From: Defluviitalea raffinosedens
GTDB taxonomy: Bacteria; Bacillota; Clostridia; Lachnospirales; Defluviitaleaceae
DNA: 64,000 nucleotides
NCBI RefSeq assembly: GCF_016908775.1
Contig: NZ_JAFBEP010000008.1
Span: 51,059 to 115,058, forward strand
Reading direction: 5' to 3'
Shown here: positions 50,918-59,934 of the stretch, in pieces
How positions within the stretch are numbered: the first letter of the stretch is position 1
Layout of the letters: each line of letters starts with the position of its first letter
Position numbers and translations under genes: made by a program
The notes under the pieces: generated by a model
What the model saw: only the letters and a program-made list of their open reading frames with translations
Databases searched by the model: none
Told to the model about the DNA's origin: nothing

Positions 50918-52115
50918 CCTCCTCTCCCATCATTACAGAAAGAAAGAGTTCCATCATTTCCTCAGTGGGTTCTACCTGCCTGTGCTGAATATAAAATTCT
51001 TTAAACAATGTATCAATGCTTTTGTCTTTAATATTTTCAATTTCTTCTTCGTTTTCCTGATTGGTATAAACGGGAAGGATTTCAACAATATCCTGCTTTA
51101 AGCGTTTCAATTCTTTAATTTCAGATTGAAGCAAAACTCTGTCCGTCTTGACTTCTAAATAAACCCATAGATTTCTCTGGCTATTTTCTCTGCATTTTTC
51201 CATGGCTTCCTCTATATTTTCACATCTCCACACTTCTATGGGTTTATAATTTTTAAGATAAACTTCTTCTATCTTTGCTTTTTCACCGGCAGAAATATCC
51301 ACAATATAGAGACATTTGGAATAGGATATCTCACTTTTGCTGTATTGAATGGGGGAACCAGAATAATAAGCTTCAACTTCTGTACCCTTTACCTTCTGAG
51401 GTCGGTGGAGATGCCCAAGAGCAACATATTGGGCCTTTTTAGGCAGAACGCTGGGGTCTACAGCCAGACTCCCTCCCAACTGAATCGGCCTTTCTGAATC
51501 TGTCTCTTCTCCACCAATCATAAATAAATGGCTTACGGCAATATTAATGGTATCATCCCTATATTTAGATGAAAGGCTTTCAAATAATTTTCCTATTCTT
51601 TTGGAGTAACTGCTCTGCATCTCCTCTTCATCCATATCAAAACTGATGATCTCGTTTAATCTTTTTTCGCTGGGATAAGGAAGCGTTATGGCAACTACTT
51701 TTTCTCCCTTAAGTTCTATCTCTACATACCCTTCCCCTGCATCTACAATACGATAATGGGGATAATCTCCCACCTGTGCAACACTCTTAGGGGTTCCAAG
51801 GAGAATAATTCCCTGCTCATAGGCAAGAGGACTGGGCGCTGAGAGACGTTCCGGATTGTCATGATTCCCTGCAATGACCAGCACAGGCCTTTTTCCTCCA
51901 TTGGCGATGCGCTGCATGGCTGAATAAAATAATTTCTCTGCTTTTGCCGGAGGATTCCCTGTATCGTATACATCCCCCGATATAATGACCATATCGACCT
52001 GTTTATTATCTATAATTTCAATCAATTCTTCTATAAATTCTGCTTGCTCATCCAATCGGCTATAATTTTCCAAGTTTTTTCCCAAATGCCAGTCGGATGT
52101 ATGTAAAATTCTCAT
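50892..52115 (-). CDS. sbcD: nuclease SbcD (Mre11-like)
   Basis: A 407-residue metallophosphoesterase nuclease. Metal-site motifs in order are TSDWHLGK (residues 6-13), ISGDVYD near 45, GNHDNPERL near 82 and a later ALGHLHRPQ near 222. The C-terminal 150 residues form the capping and SbcC-binding region. AGGGGG precedes the ATG. It is the promoter-proximal gene of the sbcDC pair and ends inside sbcC. Confidence 0.95.
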   Translation of the reverse strand: MRILHTSDWHLGKNLENYSRLDEQAEFIEELIEIIDNKQVDMVIISGDVYDTGNPPAKAEKLFYSAMQRIANGGKRPVLVIAGNHDNPERLSAPSPLAYEQGIILLGTPKSVAQVGDYPHYRIVDAGEGYVEIELKGEKVVAITLPYPSEKRLNEIISFDMDEEEMQSSYSKRIGKLFESLSSKYRDDTINIAVSHLFMIGGEETDSERPIQLGGSLAVDPSVLPKKAQYVALGHLHRPQKVKGTEVEAYYSGSPIQYSKSEISYSKCLYIVDISAGEKAKIEEVYLKNYKPIEVWRCENIEEAMEKCRENSQRNLWVYLEVKTDRVLLQSEIKELKRLKQDIVEILPVYTNQENEEEIENIKDKSIDTLFKEFYIQHRQVEPTEEMMELFLSVMMGEEDEDAAEEA

Positions 52116-52190
52116 ACTATTGCCCCCTTTCTCTGGTATAGCAGAAGTATATCATATTTTGTCAAAAAGTCGTATTTTTGTATGGCACAA

Positions 52191-52919
52191 TTATTGAATA
52201 TCTTCAATAAGCTGACTGAGTACTTTTCCGATACTATCATGGATCACATAATCCGCCTGGGTATCATATGGTGTAGAAGATTTATTAATCAGAATCAAAT
52301 GCTTTCCTTTATAGTAATCTACAAGCCCCGCTGCAGGATATACTACTAAAGAAGTACCGCCTACAATTAAAACTTCTGCATTGGAAATATAATGAATAGA
52401 TTTATGGAGAATCTGTGAATCCAATGGTTCTTCATATAGCACTACATCCGGCTTAATCATCCCTCCGCATGCTTTACAGTAAGGAATGATTCCCTCGCTG
52501 TTTATAACATCTTCTAAAGAATATGCTTTATTACATTTCATACAGTAGTTTCTGTGGACGGAACCATGGAGTTCCAGAACCTTTTTGCTTCCTGCCAGTT
52601 GGTGCAATCCATCAATGTTTTGCGTAATAACAGCCTTTAATTTTCCCTTCTCTTCTATCTTTGCCAAAGCCAGATGGGCTTTATTGGGTTTGGCTTCTTT
52701 ATAAATCATTTTGCTTTTATAAAATGAATAAAATAAATCCGGGTGTTTCATAAAAAAAGAATGGCTCAATATAACTTCCGGGGGATATTTTTCTTTGCTA
52801 TTGTATAGACCTTCCTCACTTCTAAAATCAGGGATATTGCTTTCTGTAGATACCCCCGCTCCACCTAAAAAGACGATATTGTCACTTTTCTGAATAATGG
52901 ATTTTAATTCATTGATCAT
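52191..52919 (-). CDS. cobB: NAD-dependent protein deacylase, Sir2 family
   Basis: A 242-residue sirtuin that removes acyl groups from lysine using NAD. Features are GAGVSTESNIPDFRS near residues 20-34, TQNIDGLH near 98, the catalytic His in LELHGSVH near 116, two zinc Cys pairs (CMKC near 124 and CKAC near 147), and GGTSLVVYPA near 187. Single gene between sbcDC and the two-component system; AGGGAGGG precedes the ATG. The general role is protein deacylation in metabolism. Confidence 0.94.
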   Translation of the reverse strand: MINELKSIIQKSDNIVFLGGAGVSTESNIPDFRSEEGLYNSKEKYPPEVILSHSFFMKHPDLFYSFYKSKMIYKEAKPNKAHLALAKIEEKGKLKAVITQNIDGLHQLAGSKKVLELHGSVHRNYCMKCNKAYSLEDVINSEGIIPYCKACGGMIKPDVVLYEEPLDSQILHKSIHYISNAEVLIVGGTSLVVYPAAGLVDYYKGKHLILINKSSTPYDTQADYVIHDSIGKVLSQLIEDIQ

Positions 52920-53058
52920 AAAAATACCCTCCCTTTTATTGTACTAATTTTAATATATTCCTTTTTAAGATAACTTACAATGATGACAGTCAATAGTGAA
53001 AACACTCAAATAAACCGTCGCACTTAATAGTTAGTATACAATTCTATTTTACCCTAAA

Positions 53059-53087
53059 AAATCTCAGCCTTTAATAGACTGAGATTT
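53059..53087 (-). terminator. terminator of the two-component/transporter operon
   Basis: AAATCTCAG and CTGAGATTT form a stem just after the response-regulator stop, followed on the minus strand by TTTTTAGGG. Confidence 0.8.
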
Positions 53088-53100
53088 AAATATTAAAGTT

Positions 53101-53946
53101 TTAATTAAGTTCCGCACTATATGCCGTATTACTTTCTGAATCCCCTCCTCTTACGAGGACATTAGCTTTCAAAAATTCCATAGGTGAACAGCACATATAA
53201 GATTTAAACACATAGGAAAAATATTTATAATCACTAAAGCCTACCATCTCTGCAATCTCATATACTTTATATTTCCCTTCAGTAAGTAAATTGATTGCCT
53301 TTTGGATTCTATAACTGTTTAGAAAATCATTAAATGTATGGCAGGTATCATCCTTAAATTTCTTGCTTAAATAGCTGGGACTAACCTCTAACTGGTCTGC
53401 AATATCTTCTATACTGATCTTATTGGCATAATTATGAACGATATAATCTATTACGACGGGTGTATTTTTATATTTATAAGAAGATTTTTGGCAATATATT
53501 TCTGTATCTATAAGCTTTATATTTTCTATATCCTTAACAGTATTTTTTAGTTTACGTAGAATCTCTTTTTCAGAAATTCTCTTAGTTACTTCTCCAACGA
53601 CTTCATAAAGTTTATCTTCATCAATTGGCTTAAGAAGATAGTCGAATACATCCAACTCTATTGCCTTTTTGGCATATTCAAATTCCCCATAACCAGTTAT
53701 AATAATAGCTTCAAATTCTCTCTCTTTAAAATTTTGAAGCATTTGAAGTCCATCCATAATCGGCATTTTTATATCCGTTATAACCAAATCCGGCGAAAGC
53801 TCTTCAATCTTTTTAATACCCTCTTCACCGTTGGAAGCTTCTCCAACAACCATACATCCCATTTTTGCCCAGTCAATCGTATAAGCCAGCCCTTTTCTAA
53901 TTAAATCCTCATCTTCAGCAATTAATACCTTAAACATTATCCTCAC
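53101..53946 (-). CDS. response regulator, YesN/AraC type
   Basis: A 281-residue regulator with a receiver domain at residues 4-125 (acidic pocket EDED near 12; phospho-acceptor Asp in LVITDIKMP near 57; Lys in DYLLKPID near 107) and an AraC-type double helix-turn-helix at about 180-270 (DIADQLEVSPSYLSKKFKDD). It overlaps the sensor kinase gene by 17 bases. In HptSR and YesMN-like systems the regulator activates the linked transporter genes. Confidence 0.92.
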   Translation of the reverse strand: MRIMFKVLIAEDEDLIRKGLAYTIDWAKMGCMVVGEASNGEEGIKKIEELSPDLVITDIKMPIMDGLQMLQNFKEREFEAIIITGYGEFEYAKKAIELDVFDYLLKPIDEDKLYEVVGEVTKRISEKEILRKLKNTVKDIENIKLIDTEIYCQKSSYKYKNTPVVIDYIVHNYANKISIEDIADQLEVSPSYLSKKFKDDTCHTFNDFLNSYRIQKAINLLTEGKYKVYEIAEMVGFSDYKYFSYVFKSYMCCSPMEFLKANVLVRGGDSESNTAYSAELN

Positions 53947-55660
53947 CTCTTAATACTGGTAAATCAATAGTCACCTTAGTTCCTTCATTATAAACACTAT
54001 CAATATGTATTCCATAATCAGTTCCATATAGTAATTGTATTCTTCTATGAACATTATAAAGACCTATATGTTTAGATTCTAAATTTTCCTGTTTTAAAGC
54101 AGTTAGTATTTCTTCTAACCTTTCTTTCGGGATCCCATCTCCATTATCTGCAATTTCCAGAATTAGTTTATTGCTTTTAATAAATATTTTAAGGATTATT
54201 TCCAGCTTTTCTTTCTTAGAATATCCGTGATTAATAGAATTTTCAATTATAGGCTGAATAATTAATTTAGGAACAGCACAATTCTTAGCTTCCTCCTGAA
54301 TATCAACGGTATATTCCAGTCTTTTATTAAATCTGTATTTTTGGATCATTAAATAATCTTCTATATACTTAATATCTTTTTGAATAGATACATTTCCATC
54401 TTCATAATTTATGCTGTACCTTAAAAGATTCGCCAGCCCTACAACGATTTGCACCGCTTTTTGTGTATCAATTTTAATCATATATTTTAGAGTTTCCAGG
54501 GTATTAAATAAGAAATGAGGATTAAACTGAGCTTCCAACTGCATGATTTCTGACATACGATTTCTATTCACCAACTCATTATTCTTACTAATCAGTTCTT
54601 TCAATTTTATAAGCATATCATTAAAACAATTCCCTATTAATTCAAATTCGTCATTAGAATCAATATGAACACAAAAATCCAGATCCCCTTCTTGAACTTT
54701 CTTTATAGCATAAAGCAATTCATCAATGGATTTGGTCTTACTTGCGGATATTCCCTTCGAAATACAAACAATGACTATAGATAACAGAACGAAAAGGATG
54801 AGCAGAAATATAAGACCAACCAAATAAAATCCATTCATAAATCTCATAGAAGTAAGCGTAAAAATCAATATATTCCCATTAACCCGTTTCGATTGATGAA
54901 TATAATATTTTTCTGTGTCTCTTATATAAATATATTTATTCTTATGTATTTTAAATTTAAATTTTCCCAGGCTGTCTAGTATTAAATTATTAGTAGATAT
55001 AATGGCATTTTTATGTTTATCTGTAATTACAACGATATCCAGATCGTAGTTATGTATGATATTATTCCAATCCTTTTCTAATAAATCGAATATAATATAT
55101 CCAATAATTTCTCCTTTATGAACGATTGCTTTTCCAATGGAGTATACTGTTCTGATATTACTATCTAATTGAACACGGTTAATCATTACTATGATCTCAT
55201 CCGGTCTTTGCTTCATTTGTTTAAATATCCCTGATAAGAAAATCTCATAGTTATTATAAGGAGATTCACAAAAACTATTGTCAATAATTGTGTTACCCTT
55301 ATTATCCGTTATGTAAAAAACACTTCTTATTTTTTGACTATTAATGAAATTATACAGCATTTCATAAATACTGGATTGAGTATTGATTTGATCTGGATGA
55401 TTAATATAATTTATGATTAATGGCGAAGAAGATAATTGCTCAACTTGATCAATATAATGGGTAATTTCTTTTTCAATCACTTTAGAAATATCGTAGTTTA
55501 TATCTATGTTTTGTCTTTTGATCAACATTTCTCCATAAAACATAAGGAAGTTATAAGAAAGAATTGAAAAAATTAGAATAGGAGTGACTGCATATAGAAT
55601 AAAAGTTTTTCTAATCTCTTCTTTGAAAACTTTTCGCTTAATTTCTCCCATATACAGCAC
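53930..55660 (-). CDS. sensor histidine kinase, YesM type
   Basis: A 576-residue membrane kinase: first helix near residues 20-38, an extracytoplasmic sensor region to about 275, a second helix (YLVGLIFLLILFVLLSIVIV) near 278-298, a HAMP-like linker, the His-kinase motif AQFNPHFLFNTLETLKYMI near 375-393 with the phospho-His, and an ATP-binding domain with NSINHGY, ADNGDGIP and HIGLYNVHRRI. It is 63 bases downstream of the permease gene. The ligand is probably the substrate of the transporter or its complex with the binding protein. Confidence 0.93.
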   Translation of the reverse strand: MLYMGEIKRKVFKEEIRKTFILYAVTPILIFSILSYNFLMFYGEMLIKRQNIDINYDISKVIEKEITHYIDQVEQLSSSPLIINYINHPDQINTQSSIYEMLYNFINSQKIRSVFYITDNKGNTIIDNSFCESPYNNYEIFLSGIFKQMKQRPDEIIVMINRVQLDSNIRTVYSIGKAIVHKGEIIGYIIFDLLEKDWNNIIHNYDLDIVVITDKHKNAIISTNNLILDSLGKFKFKIHKNKYIYIRDTEKYYIHQSKRVNGNILIFTLTSMRFMNGFYLVGLIFLLILFVLLSIVIVCISKGISASKTKSIDELLYAIKKVQEGDLDFCVHIDSNDEFELIGNCFNDMLIKLKELISKNNELVNRNRMSEIMQLEAQFNPHFLFNTLETLKYMIKIDTQKAVQIVVGLANLLRYSINYEDGNVSIQKDIKYIEDYLMIQKYRFNKRLEYTVDIQEEAKNCAVPKLIIQPIIENSINHGYSKKEKLEIILKIFIKSNKLILEIADNGDGIPKERLEEILTALKQENLESKHIGLYNVHRRIQLLYGTDYGIHIDSVYNEGTKVTIDLPVLRGEDNV

Positions 55661-55722
55661 TCCTTATATAAAGATTAAAATTATTAAAATATTGCTTTAA
55701 ATATACAATATTTAGCTTATAT

Positions 55723-57378
55723 TTACAAACTGATTTCACCATTTCCGGTAAATTTATAAAAAATCAGTAAGGATATGATTGTAGTCAATGTTAAAATAGA
55801 GGATAATGCTGCTGCGGTTCCATAGCTTGCTCTGATAACTTCTGTATAAATGGCAACGGACATTGTCTTTGTCGAGCCTGTATAAAGTATAACTGAAGCA
55901 CTTAATTCATTGATCACAGTAATCCAGCTAAGAATTGCTCCTGCCAGCACACCAGGCATCATCATAATAGCTGTTGCTTTAAAAAAGGTTTTAACCGGAG
56001 ATGAGCCTAAACTGATCGAAGCCTCTTCTATGCTGGGGCTAATCTGATAAAGTATGGCTGCACTGGAACGAAGGGTATAAGGTAATCTTCTGATTACAAA
56101 AGCAATAATGATAATAGCTGCTGTACCACTTAATAATAATGGCTTCTTATTAAAAGCAAGAAGCAGGGTAATTCCTAATACAGATCCCGGAATAATATAA
56201 GGGAACATCGTAATCGTATCAATAATACCCGTTAAATAATTCTTTCTTCTCGTGGAAAGATAAGCAATAAACATTCCTAACAAAATAATCATTACAATGG
56301 CTACTATTCCGAATATATAAGTGTTCGCTATGGACTTTCCTGCGGTTTTAAATATTTTTTGATAGCTTTCAAATGAAAATCCGGAAGCAAACATGGAACC
56401 TCTGGTCTTTAAGAATGAAGTATATATTACTGTAATCTGAGGTATTATAGATAAAAATACTATAATGTATATAAATCCATGAACCAATATACTTTTAATA
56501 CCCTGTATTTCTTTTGGCTTTATAGGTCTTAAAGAACTCATGGTGAAGGACTTTTTGTTAACAACATATTTTTGAGCCATAAATAGAATTGCTGTAATGA
56601 GCACCATAATGGCTGCCATCGCTGCAGCAAAATTTGCCTGACCACCAACTTCACTGATGAATTCTGAATAGATAATAACCGGCATAACACTAAACCCTTC
56701 ACCAATTAGCATTGGCGTACCGAAATCCGCAAGGGCATTCATAAATACCAGCAAAGAGCCTGCTAATACAGTAGGAAGTATTAAGGGCAATATAACGGTT
56801 ATAACTTTTTTGGCTGAACTGCATCCTAAACTTTCAGCTGCTTCACTTAAAGATACATCGATTTTTTTAAGTGCTCCTGATACATATAAATAAATAAAAG
56901 AATAAAGTTTTAAAGTAAAAACAAGTAAAATTCCGCCAAAACCATAAATAGACGGTATCTTAATCCCAAACAGATTGGATAAAAATTGTGTAATAACTCC
57001 ACTTCTGCCTAAAAGTAAAATCCATGAATATGCTCCTATAAAAGGCGGTGAAAGCATTGAAATAATAATCAGTCCCTCAACCAATGCTTTCCCTTTGATC
57101 TTGTAAACCGTCATGAAATAGGCCAAAGGAGCTCCTATGACAATTGCAAGGATTGTAACACAGATCGTTACTGTAAAACTGTTAATCATAGATTGGTAAT
57201 AGTATTTTTTCTGGAAAAACTGAGCAAAATTAGACAATGTAAAAGCACCCGTATCAGGATCCTGAAATCCACTTATAAATAAAGCAAATAAAGGGTAAAC
57301 CAAGAAGAGAGCGAATACCAGTGCAATAATAATTGTTGCAATCCCCCAAAAGTCTAATTTCAATCTTGTCTTATTCAT
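55723..57378 (-). CDS. fused ABC permease (AfuB/FbpB type)
   Basis: A 551-residue permease that combines two six-helix permease halves in one chain, as in AfuB and FbpB proteins. Each half has an EAA-type loop: EAAESLGCSSAKKVITVILP near 183-202 and EASISLGSSPVKTFFKATAI near 450-470. Members move Fe3+ or, as shown for AfuABC, hexose phosphates. It overlaps the ATPase gene by eight bases. Confidence 0.9.
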   Translation of the reverse strand: MNKTRLKLDFWGIATIIIALVFALFLVYPLFALFISGFQDPDTGAFTLSNFAQFFQKKYYYQSMINSFTVTICVTILAIVIGAPLAYFMTVYKIKGKALVEGLIIISMLSPPFIGAYSWILLLGRSGVITQFLSNLFGIKIPSIYGFGGILLVFTLKLYSFIYLYVSGALKKIDVSLSEAAESLGCSSAKKVITVILPLILPTVLAGSLLVFMNALADFGTPMLIGEGFSVMPVIIYSEFISEVGGQANFAAAMAAIMVLITAILFMAQKYVVNKKSFTMSSLRPIKPKEIQGIKSILVHGFIYIIVFLSIIPQITVIYTSFLKTRGSMFASGFSFESYQKIFKTAGKSIANTYIFGIVAIVMIILLGMFIAYLSTRRKNYLTGIIDTITMFPYIIPGSVLGITLLLAFNKKPLLLSGTAAIIIIAFVIRRLPYTLRSSAAILYQISPSIEEASISLGSSPVKTFFKATAIMMMPGVLAGAILSWITVINELSASVILYTGSTKTMSVAIYTEVIRASYGTAAALSSILTLTTIISLLIFYKFTGNGEISL

Positions 57379-58489
57379 ATTTTTTCACATCCTTAATGAG
57401 ACTTTGGCTTCCGTCTTCTGTAAATACGTTAATCTTATTTTTATTTGGTTTTAAAATAATTTCCTCTCCTACTTCATATACTTTTTCAGCATGACCAACA
57501 TCCTGTGAAAATTCTATAGATGGTTGATCGGGAAAAATCATTTGATTTTCAAACTCTAATTCGTAGGTGATATATTTCCCCAAGAAAGTTTTATTTTTAA
57601 TTCTAGCCTTTAATCCTTCTATATTCACAGAAAACTCTTCTGGTCTTACGGCAATACAAACTTCCATTTGATCATGTACTTGCTCTGTTAAATGATCCAT
57701 CTGAACTTTGTAGCCATTTCTAAATTCAATATATTTTTCCTGCCCTATTATTAAAATCTTTCCTTTAAATAAATTCGAATGGCCTATAAAAGTGGAAACG
57801 AAAACATTGACTGGTCGGGTATATATGGTATGAGGTTTTCCTACCTGCTGAATCACTCCGTCTTTCATAACTGCTATTCTGTCTGATATGGCAAGAGCTT
57901 CTTCCTGATCGTGCGTAACATAAACTGTTGTGATTCCTACCTTTTTTTGAACTTCTCTTATGGCGCTGCGCATTTCTACACGAAGCTTGGCATCCAGATT
58001 GGAAAGGGGTTCATCCATTAAAAGTACACTTGGATGAATTACTATTGCCCTGGCAAGGGCAACTCTTTGCTGTTGTCCCCCTGAGAGTCTTTCCGGAAGC
58101 CTGTCTTGATATTGATCTATTTTTACAACTTTCAATATTTCATCTACTTTTTTGTCCATCTCCTCTTTTTTTACTTTGCGAAGTTTTAAACCATATTCTA
58201 CATTTTGTCTTACTGTAAGATGGGGAAAGATTGCATAATTCTGGAACACCATACCAATATTACGTTTATGAGCCGGTATATCGTTGATAATAGTGTCATC
58301 GAACTTTATATATCCTCCCTCTATACTGTTAAATCCTACAATCATTCTTAAAAGAGTGGTTTTACCACAACCCGAAGGTCCCAGTAAAGTAAAGAATTCA
58401 CCATTTTTTATATTGACCGATAAATCGGGTATAATTGTTACATCTCCATATTTCTTTTCAACATTTTCTATATTGATCGCTACACTCAT
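57371..58489 (-). CDS. ABC transporter ATP-binding protein (AfuC/PotA-like)
   Basis: A 372-residue ATPase with Walker [10 protein letters not shown], signature LSGGQQQR, Walker B VLLMDEPLSNLD and switch YVTHDQEEA, plus a C-terminal TOBE-like domain. AAGGAGG with 8-9 base spacing supports the ATG at 58489; the frame continues ten codons upstream with no further site. It serves the fused permease and the binding protein next to it. Confidence 0.93.
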   Translation of the reverse strand: MSVAINIENVEKKYGDVTIIPDLSVNIKNGEFFTLLGPSGCGKTTLLRMIVGFNSIEGGYIKFDDTIINDIPAHKRNIGMVFQNYAIFPHLTVRQNVEYGLKLRKVKKEEMDKKVDEILKVVKIDQYQDRLPERLSGGQQQRVALARAIVIHPSVLLMDEPLSNLDAKLRVEMRSAIREVQKKVGITTVYVTHDQEEALAISDRIAVMKDGVIQQVGKPHTIYTRPVNVFVSTFIGHSNLFKGKILIIGQEKYIEFRNGYKVQMDHLTEQVHDQMEVCIAVRPEEFSVNIEGLKARIKNKTFLGKYITYELEFENQMIFPDQPSIEFSQDVGHAEKVYEVGEEIILKPNKNKINVFTEDGSQSLIKDVKKYE

Positions 58490-58513
58490 TTCAAAAGCCT
58501 CCTTACAAAATAA

Positions 58514-58540
58514 GCTCACAAGGAAGCAATCTTTGTGAGC
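58514..58540 (-). repeat. hairpin between binding-protein and ATPase genes
   Basis: GCTCACAA (58514-58521) and TTGTGAGC (58533-58540) form an 8-bp stem, just after the binding-protein stop and just before the ATPase ribosome site. No T-run follows. Similar placement to the hairpins after dctP and tctC. Confidence 0.7.
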
Positions 58541-58564
58541 TTCTAAATATATGCTATTGTCGTA

Positions 58565-59572
58565 TTACTGTGCGTTTGTGAATATCTCTTTAAATCTGTC
58601 TAACCATTCTTGCTTTTTTGCAATAACAACCTCTTCATCATCATAAATCAAATTTATATTTTCGAGTTTTTCAAGTCCTTTAGGTGCCGGAACGTCTTTT
58701 CTGACAGAACGTCTGTTCAGCTTTTCAATAATAATGGTTTGGGCATCTTTCCCTGTTATAAAATCGATAAACTTCTTAGCATTTTCCATGTTTTTAGCAT
58801 TTTTTATAATGTAAACACCATCTGGTTTTGCAATAACCCCTTCTTTCATATATACAATTTTTATAGGGGCGCCATCGGATACGTACTTTGCTGCTGCTTC
58901 TTCAAAAGTAAGACCTACTGTATATTCACCGTCAGCTACACCTTTATAAACCGCTGAAGAACCGCTGAGCAATTTACTGTCAAGATTGCTGCATAACTTT
59001 TCAACATAATCCCAACCTTTTTCTGGATCTCCATTTCCCATGGCATAAAGCATATTAATCAAATGTTCATAAGAAGATGATGATTTTGCAGGATCACTGA
59101 ACGCAATCTTTCCTTTTAACTCTGGATTAAGTAAATCCTCATAGCCTTCTACTTTGATATCTCCTATCAAATCTGTATTCACCATAATAACACTTGGTAT
59201 ATTGGTAAATCTTGTTAAGGGTCCTTCTACATTTTTCATATCATCATATACATACTCTTCATTGGCAGATTGATAATTTTCAAATAAATCCTGCTGAGGT
59301 TTTATTGTAGAAAGGGAACCACCCCAGAAAATATCTCCTAATGGATTGTCTTTTTCTGATTCAACCCTTTTTAAAAGTTCCCCGGTACCAGCAGCTACTA
59401 CCTCCACAGAAATACCTGTTTGTGCTTCAAACTCACTTACAAGAGGATTAATAAATTCTAATGGGTGAGGACAATATATAACTAAATTATTGGATTCCTC
59501 TGTTTTATCCCCACAGCCTACAGCAGATACCATTAATGCAAGTAACAATACAAATGATAAGACTTTTTTCAT
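58565..59572 (-). CDS. ABC transporter solute-binding lipoprotein (AfuA/HptA type)
   Basis: A 335-residue extracellular binding protein with a lipoprotein signal (lipobox SAVGC, Cys near 20). The mature part (NLVIYCPHPLEFINPLVSEF...) is of the Fe3+-binding FbpA/AfuA fold, but the family also includes hexose-phosphate binders such as AfuA and HptA. First gene of a five-gene unit with ATPase, permease, kinase and regulator. GGGGG precedes the ATG, and a promoter is seen upstream. Ligand uncertain; a phosphorylated sugar or other phospho-compound is the better guess given the YesMN-type partner. Confidence 0.88.
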   Translation of the reverse strand: MKKVLSFVLLLALMVSAVGCGDKTEESNNLVIYCPHPLEFINPLVSEFEAQTGISVEVVAAGTGELLKRVESEKDNPLGDIFWGGSLSTIKPQQDLFENYQSANEEYVYDDMKNVEGPLTRFTNIPSVIMVNTDLIGDIKVEGYEDLLNPELKGKIAFSDPAKSSSSYEHLINMLYAMGNGDPEKGWDYVEKLCSNLDSKLLSGSSAVYKGVADGEYTVGLTFEEAAAKYVSDGAPIKIVYMKEGVIAKPDGVYIIKNAKNMENAKKFIDFITGKDAQTIIIEKLNRRSVRKDVPAPKGLEKLENINLIYDDEEVVIAKKQEWLDRFKEIFTNAQ

Positions 59573-59607
59573 TTCTAATTCCCCCTTGATTTATCAATTA
59601 TAAATAA

Positions 59608-59636
59608 AGTATAATTTAATACTTTATTCCAAACAA
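59608..59636 (-). promoter_or_regulatory. promoter of the AfuA/HptA-type operon
   Basis: On the minus strand TTGTTT (59631-59636) and TATACT (59608-59613) are 17 bases apart. The -10 lies in an inverted repeat AAAGTAT-6-ATACTTT that could be the response-regulator site. Confidence 0.55.
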
Positions 59637-59740
59637 TCCAAAAATAAAGCAATATTATCAGAAATACTGAACTCAGCAATACATTTATTGTAGAACATAA
59701 CTATCCGTCTGTGTTAATTCTTAATACCTTATTGACAAGA

Positions 59741-59860
59741 AGAGTTTCTAAAGTAAAGCTCTCACACCGAGTGTAGTCAGCAAAACGGACAAAATATACA
59801 GGGGCGAGTGTAAATGGTGTGCATGGTGCCCAGAAGGCTTTTTATTACATAGAAAACTTA
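59741..59860. repeat. intergenic repeat element, copy B
   Basis: Related to copy A (41119-41250): AGAGTTTC, CTCTCACACCGAGTGTAGTC, CAAAATATACAGGGGCGAGTGT and the AAGGCTTTTTATT tail line up with GAGTTTC, CTCTCGCGCTGAGCGCAGTC, CAAAATACAACAGGCGCGAGTG and GAGGATTTTTTAC. The small stem changes from GCGC/GCGC to ACAC/GTGT, keeping pairing. As in copy A it lies between a terminator and the start of a minus-strand gene (here the binding protein, about 170 bases on). It shows no coding frame. Confidence 0.7.
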
Positions 59861-59880
59861 GAGAAATTTCCCATGCAAAA

Positions 59881-59915
59881 AAGGCTGCTGACAATTTATG
59901 TACGTCAACAGCCTT
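59881..59915 (-). terminator. terminator next to repeat copy B
   Basis: On the minus strand GGCTGTTGAC pairs with GTCAGCAGCC (one G-U pair), followed by six T. The same hairpin sequence, with few changes, is at 63408-63439. Confidence 0.85.
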
Positions 59916-59934
59916 TTAACAAATTCTAAGAGAG

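Noticed and set aside
55723..59572. Definite Fe3+ uptake system
   Set aside because: Family similarity alone cannot separate iron from sugar-phosphate transporters, no Fur box was recognised, and the linked YesMN-type system argues for an organic phosphate ligand.
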